This document shows, in pieces, positions 1 through 8,862 of a stretch of DNA of 12,225 bases; the stretch's first letter is position 1; each line of letters starts with the position of its first letter. The notes under the pieces are model-generated. The model was not told where the DNA came from and did no database searches. It worked only from the letters and a program-made list of their open reading frames with translations. Position numbers and translations under genes: made by a program. This DNA is from Larix sibirica. Lineage: Eukaryota; Streptophyta; Pinopsida; Pinales; Pinaceae. The stretch is from contig NWUY0300008340.1 of the NCBI GenBank assembly GCA_004151065.3, positions 6,003 through 18,227 of the forward strand. The letters run 5' to 3'.

Positions 1-726
1 AAGTCTAATTTGGTTGCAATGATTGCTTTAGTTGTTGAGCCTAAGTGTGAATATAATGACATATAATCCATCAAGAGACTAAATTTAAATTTAGTACATG
101 TTATAATAGTATGAAAACAAAATTTTAATGACAGAACTAATATCTTCGCATTGATATGAAGGAATTGAGAATTTATTATATTTATTTTAAGATAGATGCT
201 GTTTTGGAGATATTTTTCATTATTTTATAGGCGCGGTTTTTCATTTTTCAAATAGATTGAATATAAAAGGATGTCAACTTATATCGAGCTTTGTTGTGTA
301 ACGGCATATAGATTTGGTATATGGAGTCATTAGATACTAAATGTACACAATTGATATTTGATTTTCATGCACATCATAATGGTATATTTTTTAGTTTTGC
401 ATTGATACCAATTTAGTTTTTGATAATATTGAACAAGAGTTTTTTATTGGATCTAGCGGGAACATGATTAAGCATAACATTTTATGGATTTAAAAGTTGT
501 TGATAGAGAAGGGCATGATGACATCCATTAGATATGAAATGGTAGAGTATGGGCATCAATGAAGACCAATATGAAAATATGAGGAAAGTATGACAAATAT
601 TGGATAGAATAGTAATACATTAGAGAGAGACAAAAGGGAAAATTGTTGTTCGACTCTATGTGAAGACTAGAGATGATGCAAGTTGTAAATGACTCGATAA
701 ATGAAAATGAATGACACTTCAAGTAG
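1..726. other. AT-rich intergenic DNA, no gene seen
   Basis: All frames are broken by frequent stops and no domain is recognisable. The only sizeable ORF here (minus strand, about 528-749) runs across the unresolved bases at 727-728 and resembles no family I know. The stretch could be old transposon sequence decayed past recognition. Confidence 0.5.
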
Positions 727-728
727 NN
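727..728. other. Two unresolved bases (nn)
   Basis: Two ambiguous bases lie within AT-rich sequence. Unlike the N at 8752, the flanks are not copies of each other, so nothing here suggests a contig-end overlap. Confidence 0.95.
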
Positions 729-1515
729 TTTTAGTTGTTGGAATTGCATAATCGGGGTGCCCCAATCCCACTTGCTTCACCAACCTGGAATACCTATACC
801 TGCCCTATACACTTGTTGAATCAATCGCTTAGTGGATTGGGTACTGCTACAAGAAAATCAATATGAATCGCTTAGTGGACTGGGTACTGCTACAAGAAAA
901 TCAATGATTTCTAGATAAGATCTCGAGAGCACCAATGATAACTTTGAGCTTGGGTTTGGCATTGGTAATTAGGTTTAAAGTCGAAAAGGGTAATCAAGGG
1001 TGTTGAATCCATTTCTGCAATCAAAATTGCAAATTCAACAATGGAAATCACAATTTCAACAACAAATTATGCCACCGGATTCCAGCCAAAGTCGTTAGAG
1101 AAGGTGCAAATTGTCTAGACTTTAGCTCACTTTGTTTCGTGGTGCCTCAATTGTTATTGCTCCAATGATCCTCTACAATTCCATGGCCGAAACCTTCATT
1201 CTCCTGCATGAGGTCTAGTGAAAAATTCAAATTGATTAGGTGAGAAAACAACAACGGTATCTCCCACTTATCGCTTGCTACACTTGTTATTGATTTATGC
1301 TCAAAATGATAATTGTATACTAGGGTTCTCTTAACACTATTTGCTTATGTTACCAAATTCAAAACTGGTCACACATCCATAGTGAGGTAGCCTGAGTTGA
1401 GTTCTTGTACCGATAACATTCAGGTATAGAGTTCTTTCCATTGGGTTTTAGTCTTTCTAGTCTCCATTTACTGGTTGAAAGTAATGAATTAATGAAGGGT
1501 GCTCTTGTACGTTAA
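729..1515. other. Non-coding stretch downstream of the Gypsy Gag relic
   Basis: This lies 3' of the minus-strand Gag relic, where the nucleocapsid zinc knuckle and protease of a Gypsy element would be expected. Reading the minus strand in all frames I find no CCHC knuckle and no DTG/DSG protease motif. Either the element ends near 1516 or this part has decayed beyond recognition. The stretch contains the 43-bp tandem duplication at 823-905. Confidence 0.45.
823..905. repeat. 43-bp tandem duplication, two copies
   Basis: Positions 823-862 and 866-905 match at 39 of 40 bases, with one T/C difference at 837/880, and are spaced exactly 43 bases apart. Three bases (863-865) separate the matching parts. 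The near identity implies a fairly recent local duplication compared with the heavily decayed surroundings. No coding frame uses it. Confidence 0.9.
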
Positions 1516-2750
1516 TCAACGCAAGTTTAGTCTTGGTGTACCAAGTTCACCCGAAATGATCTCTACCATTGATAGGTAAAACTCTTGTTCAGTATCCCTA
1601 CTTGGATCAACCATAGGTAATTTAGTTCGTATAGTGTGTTCATTATATTCCAGGAAAGCTTGTAAGGCAGATTCTATATCATTTACACCATTTTCTTCTA
1701 ATCAATTATGAAAAGAAGGAGGTAAAGTGTTATAATAATGAATTAAGGCTACCTAATTATGGGTTTGATAAGTTTGGGAATTTGATTATAGATCTTGTTG
1801 AAGCGCAAATTGAAAGACTTAATCGATTCTCCCAGATTGTATGCAGTATTATTGTATTCTTTCATCCTATCAACTGTACTTTATGGTTGTCCATAGGTCA
1901 ACCGAAACCAATAACATAGTTTGGTCCAAGTGGAGAATGGCGTTGGAGGTAAGTCGAAGAAATTGGAAGAAGCCTTTCCTTCTAGTGAATTTACAAATAA
2001 GTGCATGCAAGTGTCATTGTTGTTTCCTTTGATATTGTGGCAAGCATTGGAAAAAGCATTAAGATGCTCATTGATCGTTCATGTACCATTAATTGAAAAT
2101 TTTGGCAAATGATCTTTGAACTTAGGCAACGGTGTGGTGGTGGGAGTCAAGTTTAGAGGTGATTTCAAATACCATGGAGTATTGTTCACATCTTCTTCAA
2201 ATTGAAAAAGAATGTACTTGTGAATAACATTTCCTGGGTTTGTGGTAGATGTCTTGGGGTTACAACCATTATATATTCTTCCGAGTGTTTTGGAAGGACT
2301 AGTTGATGTAGTCATTTTGGTAATGAAATATGGTGGCATTTTTGAATGAGAGAGTTGATGAATGGGAAATTCTACTTCTGAATCAGAAAAGGAATGAGCG
2401 ATAAACCTACATCACTTTTGAAGCGTTTTCTTCCTTCTTCTAACTTTAGACAAATAATCAAACTCAGGAGATTGACCTATATTTCGATGAGATTTTCGAT
2501 GGGTTTCATTCAACAACAGTTAATGATGATGCAAGTTATTGAGGCCTTGCTTCAAAACAAGTTCTCTTTGCTCTTCTAGGATAATGTCTTGGGAAATGGT
2601 TTCTTTATATATTTATAACTGCTCTCTAGATTATGCATTATCTAAGATATGATTAAATAGACAGGAAGTAATGCTAGTTTTATCAAGAATGGTATCCCTT
2701 ACATCAAGTTGTTGTTTTGAAGGCACAACAATAACATCAATATTTAGGCA
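1516..2750 (-). pseudogene. gag: Ty3/Gypsy retrotransposon Gag relic
   Basis: The capsid-forming Gag polyprotein of a Ty3/Gypsy-type LTR retrotransposon, decayed. One minus-strand frame reads from 2750 to 1752 (about 330 codons) with only six internal stops (2631, 2613, 2520, 2412, 2079 and 1881), far fewer than such AT-rich DNA gives by chance. It closes at 1749-1751. A frameshift near 1750 moves the reading to a second frame that runs to 1516, with a stop at 1702. The core matches the retrotransposon Gag family: SLEGKASSNFFDLPP and TWTKLCYWFRLTYGQP around 1990-1880, FNLRFNKIYNQIPKLIKP around 1815-1765, then LIHYYNTLPPSFHN and LEEN around 1745-1690. A methionine at 2337-2339 lies inside the open frame and need not be the true start. 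The conserved spacing makes a Gag assignment firm; a non-chromoviral Tat/Athila-like origin is only an inference from motif style. No knuckle, protease or polymerase follows. Confidence 0.88.
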
Positions 2751-2847
2751 TATTTCTTAAAATGATTTCAATAGTGTAGCTGATAGGCCAAGTAAGCCAA
2801 CTCATAAACCTACTAAAGTGGAGGAAATATCTCATACCATAATCGAG

Positions 2848-2982
2848 CTAAAAATATAGAAAAATTAAGCTATCTAGTTCATCAAGGGTCCTTTCAGCTA
2901 TTTCAACAACAGTAGATAATAACTGACCAACAATATCAATTTGATTTTCACATTCAGGTTGTTGTGGTACAACGTTGGTCAT
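2848..2982 (-). pseudogene. Possible N-terminal piece of the Gypsy Gag
   Basis: A short frame of 44 codons starts at the ATG at 2980-2982 and begins MTNVVPQQPECENQ. It is acidic and polar, ending in a helix-like stretch (VVEIAERTLDELDSL). It lies on the same strand as the Gag relic and about 100 bases upstream of it, but in another frame, so a frameshift would be needed to join them. The ORF extends upstream to 3072 through a hydrophobic AT-rich stretch that looks like chance. I do not recognise the peptide. Gag N-terminus is an inference from position and strand alone. Confidence 0.3.
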
Positions 2983-4693
2983 CTCACATATGAATTTATA
3001 AAATGTGGTTTTCATAAAGTAAATAAAAATAATAGCTAAAATAACAAGCAAGGCAATCATATAAAAGCACAAATGAAACTAAAAAAAATCAACATAAACA
3101 ACCAAAAAAAAAATGGTTGGCTCAATGGCACTTTGCTTTAAATTGGTAGATTATTTGTTCGATTTCTAGTATGGTCACCAAAAAATGATGATTAAGAGGA
3201 TGGAAAGCCTCAAAATCTATGTTCTCAACCTCTTGGTTGAATAAACCAAGGGAAGTGGGGGAATTGTACCCTTTTTATAGCCTAACAACATTCATTAGCC
3301 TTTGCCTTCATTAGTAGATCCAGTAGACCTAGTGAATAAAAATAATGAAGCATCTTTAACTAAAATTAAAAGTTTTAGAATTGTAAACAAAAGAAAATAA
3401 TTGACATTGACTAATTTGTATTTTTAGTAGAAGTGTGCCAAAGTGAAATCTCAAATTTATAACTAAATGTGAATAAAGTAAAAAAAAAGTGATGAACAAC
3501 TAATATGTAACAGTTATCAATTAAACCAAGAACTGAAATAATTGTTTTTAGTTTTCTTTAGGAAATAAAAATAACAAAAATTAAAAGGATAGAAACTAAA
3601 TAACATGAACGTCACAACTAAAAAAGAATGATTTTATTGACAAATTCCATCATTGCATAAGGAATAAACCCAATAGTTTTCTACAAGCTTCTATGAAAAT
3701 ATGGACCAAGAATTGTCCCCGACGAGAAAACTAGCATTTACAAGACCGCTTTGTCAAGATGTGAGTAAAAGAAGCAAGTAGGCTAGAGCTAACAAGACTG
3801 CAACATGTTATGGATTTATTAGGAAGTTGTCATTATTTATGCAAAGCAAGTGACTAATAAAAATGAGCTATTCAAATGACCACTTTCTAGCATGAAGAAT
3901 GAACAATAAATTTACTTGTTAACTTAACAATGTAAAATAGGATCAAACCCTCGAACTGTTCACACAATAGGAACACTTGCTATCCATGAAAATGGTTAGA
4001 GTTGATTTTCAACTGTATGAAATGAAAGAAGTGCTCAAAATTCAAAGAAAATTAATGTTAAGCATACCCTCACAAGTAAGACTAGTTGCTTTCCTAAGAG
4101 CCTCAATGTCTTTATAAAGCAAGCAAGCAAGAAATTACCAACTATTCCACACTTTACCTGACACATGGTATCATATAAGGAAAATTAAGAAATAATCAAG
4201 TAGTACAAAAGGTTTCTTTTTTCTTTGTTCTTTTCATCTCGACATTTAGGAACTCAAGGGAAACATGAACAAGACTCGTGAGTTAAACAATAACTAAACA
4301 AAAGGGGGCCCTCCTTTTCACTTTCATTTAATCAAGTTGGGGATAAAACCCAACGTCTTTAGAAACACCTTGTAACTCCCTTACTTTGGATTCACCTACC
4401 CATAGTCCCCAAAATCATCAATGTGCATTAACCCAAATGTGCATAATATTAACAACACCTCAAACCATTTAATGTATGCATTATAGTTCAAATAATTTTT
4501 TAAACTATAATCAAAATATAACACCACTTTTCATAACAACCTTCAAAATGAGCCAATGATAATGTTAAATGAAAGCTTGGCATGTATAGCCCACAAAACT
4601 AATCATTGATACTCTCAAAATCAGATTTTAGCAAACATATTGCAGCCATTCAAAACTATCCAAGTGTAGGTAATCAAAATTTAAACAATTTGT
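2983..4693. other. Long AT-rich stretch without genes
   Basis: No frame on either strand stays open or shows a known domain. On the minus strand this is upstream of the Gypsy Gag relic, so the element's leader and 5' LTR would be expected here. However, I find no convincing primer-binding site or LTR boundary and no second copy for comparison. A small 6-bp inverted repeat (4336-4341 with 4349-4354) is present but is within chance expectation. Confidence 0.4.
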
Positions 4694-5324
4694 TCATAAA
4701 ATATTAGGATGAAAACCAAAAAAGGAAAGGGTAGGTGAAGGTATCGGAGGCCTCAAGGTCACGACTATCTCCTCTAGCAATTTAATTTGCGCTTGCAATT
4801 TGGACACAGAGGATTCTACTTTCATGGAGGTGTTCCATTCTTCCTTTACCCTTCTCACACTGTAATGACACATGCAGAGGATGCTCAACGTTTGTAGAAG
4901 GAGGAATCTTTGTAATTTCATTATGGATGGGGGAGTGAGAGCTATTTCTTGAGGATGTAGGACTGGTTGGCCTTTGTGGAGATTGATGAGGCAATAGAGT
5001 CTCATAACCAGTTTGGATTGCAAGTGGTGATGGAGGAGGAACGTTCCAACCATCGTTTTGGATAGGGGGGTCTTTGTGGATTTCAACAGCATTAGGGTGT
5101 GGATGAATTTTTGGATGAGGACGAGGAGAATTAGGTTAGACAAATTGAGAAGTAGGACTGAGGAATAAATGGCTAGTTTTTGCAAGCTGAGAGAACTCCT
5201 CAACATCTGTATTAAAGTGCATCGAAAACCTAATCTCATTTCTCCTACCATATTTCCACACATTATACCTCTTGCTCCCTCTACCACCACCTAGTCTCCT
5301 CAAGCCTCGACTGAAGAAGATCAT
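4694..5324 (-). pseudogene. Degraded coding relic, unrecognised Pro/Ser-rich protein
   Basis: From the ATG at 5322-5324 a minus-strand frame reads 181 codons to a stop at 4782, with one in-frame TAA at 5136-5138; chance would give roughly ten stops. The first ~60 residues are basic and mixed (LRRLGGGRGSKRYNVWKYGR, then HFNTDVEEFSQLAKTS). A Pro/His/Ser-rich low-complexity part follows, with PNSPRPHPKIHPHPN and SPQRPTSPTSSRNSSHSP. Near 4870 the coding sense seems to move into another frame, which continues VRRVKEEWNTSMKVESSVSK and LQAQIKLLEEIVVTLRPP to a stop at 4694, a short amphipathic coiled-coil-like tail. The DNA is less AT-rich than its neighbours. The sequence just before 5324 (minus strand, tgcacctag) could be a splice acceptor, making this a last exon, but that is speculative. 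Family unknown: it may be a transposon accessory protein or a dead host gene. Confidence 0.5.
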
Positions 5325-7674
5325 CTAGGTGCATCAATAAAACAATAACATTTCCATTATTAAAATCAATGATGCATATTGGTGAGAAATATTTCCATTC
5401 AAACACTTTCAAATGGAACATATATAAACAAGTATTATATTATACCATTTTGAGCATTTAGGGTTGACTGATTTGAAAACAAAGTTAAGCTATTGGGTAT
5501 AAACAAAGGTAAACATGAGCCAGAGAAAATTCGAAGTTATATGGACAATGAAGGATATGTAGTATAGATTATTATACTTCCATTTACTTGCATGTTGATT
5601 CCATTATTTCTGAATAAATTCATAGCATATAGCATAATTAGCTGAGTTACAAATAAATGCATTAAATATCTTTTCTAGGAGTCTAAGCATAAGTTATAAG
5701 ATCAATATAGAGGGTAAATATTTTTGGATATTAACAGGAAAGCAAGACATGAATTTTGCACATGCTTGTTATCTCTAAATTCCTGAATAACAAATCAAAG
5801 TATGGAGTGTATGAAAAAAAGGCTCTCCCATTTCTTTGCTCTTTTAAATGGGGAGTATTCAACCAATGATGATACTGGAAAACATAACAACATAAATGAT
5901 CTTGAACAGAGTCGAACAAGAAATTTCTTGATATAAACAAATCGACAGACGAATAGTGCCATAATGCATGCTTGAAAATAACAGGAAAAGTAAGAGTAAG
6001 GCATGTAACAATATATTCTTATTTTTCTCAATGAGGAATATAACGTAATGATGAATGGATTCAATAAATAATAGACATGAGGAAATGGTTGTGAATGGAA
6101 TTTACATTGCGACGGTCAAGAGATGAGAGCGTTAGTATATAAATAACGTTATAAAGGCCTGGAAACATGGAATAAAATGTCCTTATACATTATATGATGT
6201 CTAACACAAGAGCAAGATTACTTAAGTCATTTCTTAGCGACAATAGAATGTCATTTCAGTATAGGATTGAATCCCTTTAAAAATGGACTAGAAATAATGC
6301 ATGGAGGTGAGCATATTGGATTCACAAATGGGTTAAACAAACTATGAACTAATTTTTGCAAGGCGGATTAGGACAAAGTAAATGCAATATATCCTCAAGT
6401 GAGTGGTGAGAACAAGGAATAAACATGTTTGGGTATCAACAACTATGGGGAGCTTGACTCTTAATAATATTGTAGTAACACAAGGAGGAGGACAACTATG
6501 GGGAGCTTGACTCTTAATAATATTGTAGTAACACAAGGAGGAGGCTTATTATATCACTTGTCCCATTGAACACACACCCATGATAAAAATGATAATCGAA
6601 TAAATGGTGAAGGAGATGGCTGAGGAAACAAAGCGAGGATTACAATCCCACTTGAAAATGACAATTATGTGAACTATTGAGGATGTGCATTGATGCAATT
6701 ACGTGTAAACATAGTAACTCTCCTTTGACTTGGCTCAACATATCAGTAACGTGAGAGGAAGTAATATGTTTCAAGTAATCAAAAAGGAAATATATGAAGG
6801 GTTTTCATATATGCTGGATTCTTCCCCTCACAAAGTTATATCGATATAGCGAAGGGGTTTAATATAATATGGATTTGATTGATAGATGTTTACATGGGTA
6901 ATCGTTAGGGGAAGATGGTCAAAAGGAAAAAGTGGAGGTAAACTAAGGGATAACAAAACAAAACCAAACCCAACCCAAACCTGAAATTGTGGGCATTACA
7001 TGTTGGTGGGAGAAGAAAAACAATTGCATGATTTAACGTAGAGAGTAAACGTGGCACAATATGCATGGGACAACTGATAAAAAAAATATGTAAATGAGAT
7101 CGAGGGAAATCGACGTTGAAGGAATCAAAATGTACAAAATACATTGCTCAGGTGCTAATGCATGATACCTTCCATCACATAAATATAATATGAACAAAAA
7201 CCTATGTTACATGAATTATATAAGAATTGTAATGACACAAGCTTTCATGGTGGGTTCAATCAATGGCATAAGCGCCTATGCCAAATATATTTGAATTCAA
7301 GTATTAAACACACCAAATGTTTCCCGCATCATGAAACATGTTATATTCACTATCTTTGCACAAATCCTTTCAATCCAAGTGTTTGACGTATTTTATAACA
7401 TAAAATCAAGCATGCACATGCCACCCACCAACATCGTATGGCCAATAATATGATCACTCTCAATAGAAACATTATGTGTCAAGGAGATTCAAACTCAACT
7501 TTAAACTTTTCAAAAGCATATTCCATTTTGAGAAAGTAGGGGCCCCTTCACAAGTTAGATTTATAGGGAAAAAAATCATGGAGGAAATCTTGAGGACATA
7601 AAATTGGATGAGTAACAACACAAAAATAAAGGTTTAATGAAAATTTGCAATGCTTTGCAAATATTTTGCAGATG
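5325..7674. other. AT-rich stretch without recognisable genes
   Basis: This is about 2.3 kb with only short ORFs. Those on the minus strand near 5731-6064 and 6905-7144 translate to Phe/Leu/Tyr/Cys-rich peptides typical of the complement of purine-rich DNA. A plus-strand ORF at 7204-7386 matches nothing I know. The Gag part of the Copia element should lie just before 7675 but is not readable. The only clear structure is the 53-bp tandem duplication at 6439-6544. Confidence 0.45.
6439..6544. repeat. Perfect 2 x 53-bp tandem duplication
   Basis: Positions 6439-6491 and 6492-6544 are identical over all 53 bases and directly adjacent. Similarity stops at the outer edges. Perfect identity means a recent duplication (replication slippage or unequal exchange) or an assembly artefact. 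It falls in non-coding DNA. Confidence 0.95.
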
Positions 7675-7782
7675 TGATCATTTGAAAATCAACAAAATCA
7701 CAACAGAAAAATCGATCTTCACTGTGGTCGATGTGGAAAGAATGGACATGGTGCAAGTCATGGTTGGGCTCCATGGATATGA
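7675..7782 (+). pseudogene. gag: Copia Gag zinc knuckle, last Cys lost
   Basis: The nucleocapsid part of Gag, which binds the element's RNA during packaging. The frame reads ENQQNHNRKIDLHCGRCGKN and then GHGASHGW, ending at a TGA at 7780-7782. This is a CX2CX4HX4C knuckle with Cys at 7723 and 7732 and His at 7747, but the position for the last Cys (7762-7764) is GGT, glycine, one base from TGT. Zinc binding would be impaired. The capsid part expected upstream is not recognisable. Confidence 0.75.
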
Positions 7783-7811
7783 TTAAAGAGAAGCATAACT
7801 AGAAGAAATAA

Positions 7812-8246
7812 GATAAAGGTAAAGCTCATGAGATTAGTAAAGCTCTTGAATCTTCTCACTTTGTTGTTAGTCATTGTAATGTTGGAATAAATGAAGTCAC
7901 ATTCAATACTTCATTTCCATCTTGGAAAGATACTTGGGTGCTCGACACTGGTGCAACCTCCGACATGAAATTTAGAAGAGATTTTTTTGTAGAATTGGAT
8001 AACAATGTAGATGGTGTAGTGTATTATGTAGATAAGTCCAACCTCAATCCCAAGGGAATTGGATCCATTAGGCTCAAACAACCTAGATTCATTGAATTTA
8101 TGTTGCATAATGGTCTCTATCTTCCATAGTTGCAGAGATACTTGTTATCCTTGGTGCAAATTCGACAACAAGGCCATTCCATCCACATGTTTGATGGAAT
8201 AATTGAGATAAGGAGAACCTATAAAAACCTAGTCATCATGACTTGA
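7812..8246 (+). pseudogene. pol: Copia aspartic protease relic
   Basis: The retroviral-type aspartic protease that would cut the Gag-Pol polyprotein. The frame opens at 7812 after a stop at 7809 and lies in a different frame from the zinc knuckle. WKDTWVLDTGATSDM contains the catalytic DTGA triad, Asp at 7944-7946. The Copia-typical stretch DGVVYYVDKSNLNPKGIG, then FMLHNGLYLP, follows. A TAG at 8127-8129 interrupts just after LYLP. The same frame continues with LLSLVQIRQQGHSIHMFDG, the usual end of the domain, to a TGA at 8244-8246. The active site is intact, but two stops kill the reading. Confidence 0.9.
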
Positions 8247-8510
8247 TATGAATATGAGAAATTGTTGAAGATGAAAGGAAAATCTACATGAGCTCATAAT
8301 TTTGATTGTCTCTCTCAACATGAAGAATGTACATTGTATTCCAGTATTTTAAGGCATGCTAGATATGGACACATCAACTATGATGGTCTTTGATTTTTGA
8401 AAAAGAATGGTGTTTCTAGTTTTACCACCATTCCAAAGAAGTTGAAACAATATGATGCTTGTTTTCTTGGAAAACATAGTAAGCAACCTTTTCATGAGTC
8501 AAAATCCAAA
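8247..8510 (+). pseudogene. pol: Copia GAG-pre-integrase (HHCC zinc finger), one Cys lost
   Basis: The N-terminal zinc-binding domain of integrase (GAG-pre-integrase family). The frame continues from the protease with stops at 8289 and 8391. LRHARYGHINYDGL holds the two histidines at 8355 and 8370. The CX2C half reads QYDACFLGKHSKQPF: the second Cys is at 8460, but the first Cys position is TAT at 8451-8453, tyrosine, one transition from TGT. With one zinc ligand missing the domain would not fold normally. The GK motif that leads into the catalytic core is kept. Confidence 0.85.
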
Positions 8511-8641
8511 GCATGTAGAAAATTAGAGTTGATATACTTTGACCTATGTAGCCCCATGCATGTTCCTTCTACAAATGGTAATAAATATCTCATGACTTTT
8601 GTTGATGATTACACCAGGATGTATTGGGTATATTTACTAGA

Positions 8642-8862
8642 CCAAAAATATGAGGCATATTAAACATTAAAAAATTTTCATGTATGGATTGAAAATGAAG
8701 CACAATCTCACATTGGCACTCTCTATATTGATAATGGAAAAGAATACACTTNCCAAAAATATGAGGCATATTAAACATTAAAAAATGTTCATGTATGGAT
8801 TGAAAATGAAGCACAATATCACATTGGCACTCTCTATATTGATAATGGAAAAGAATACACTT
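8642..8862. repeat. 110-bp direct repeat flanking a single N
   Basis: Positions 8642-8751 and 8753-8862 are 110 bases each and differ at two positions (T/G and C/A). The N at 8752 sits exactly between them. The repeat lies inside the integrase core and duplicates the second catalytic Asp motif, which no Copia integrase contains. Repeat plus N spans 111 bases, so the reading frame is the same on both sides. The best explanation is two contig ends that overlap but were not merged. A real duplication is the alternative. Confidence 0.93.
8752..8752. other. Unresolved base at a probable contig join
   Basis: A single N stands between two nearly identical 110-bp segments. This fits a gap symbol at a join whose overlapping ends were both kept. 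Confidence 0.85.

Noticed and set aside
399-410. Minus-strand TGGTATCAATGC, 10 of 12 matches to the initiator-Met primer-binding site of plant LTR elements
   Set aside because: About one such match is expected by chance on both strands of 12 kb, and no LTR end lies next to it.
3163-3180. Minus-strand TGGTGACCATACTAGAAA, similar to the primer-binding region of some Gypsy elements
   Set aside because: The location before Gag is tempting, but only about 11 of 18 bases match my recollection of that motif. Many such matches occur by chance at this length.
4166-4177. Plus-strand TGGTATCATATA resembling a Copia primer-binding site
   Set aside because: Only 9 of 12 bases fit, and it lies over 3.5 kb before the Copia knuckle, much too far for an ordinary element. 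No LTR is visible before it.
5000-5290. N-terminal part of the 198-codon minus-strand ORF, leucine-rich
   Set aside because: It is the out-of-frame shadow of the Pro/His/Ser-rich frame. Only its C-terminal part after about 4870 looks coded.
5731-6064. Two overlapping minus-strand ORFs of 69 and 89 codons
   Set aside because: Phe/Tyr/Cys/Leu-rich peptides with no domain, as expected from AT-rich DNA with few stops by chance.
6953-6985. A/C-rich run with AAACCCAACCC words, considered as interstitial telomere repeat
   Set aside because: The spacing is irregular and there is no repeated exact CCCTAAA unit.
6905-7144. Minus-strand 79-codon ORF, hydrophobic
   Set aside because: The hydrophobic look comes from a purine-rich plus strand. 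There is no family match, no supporting context and no membrane-protein pattern of defined helices.
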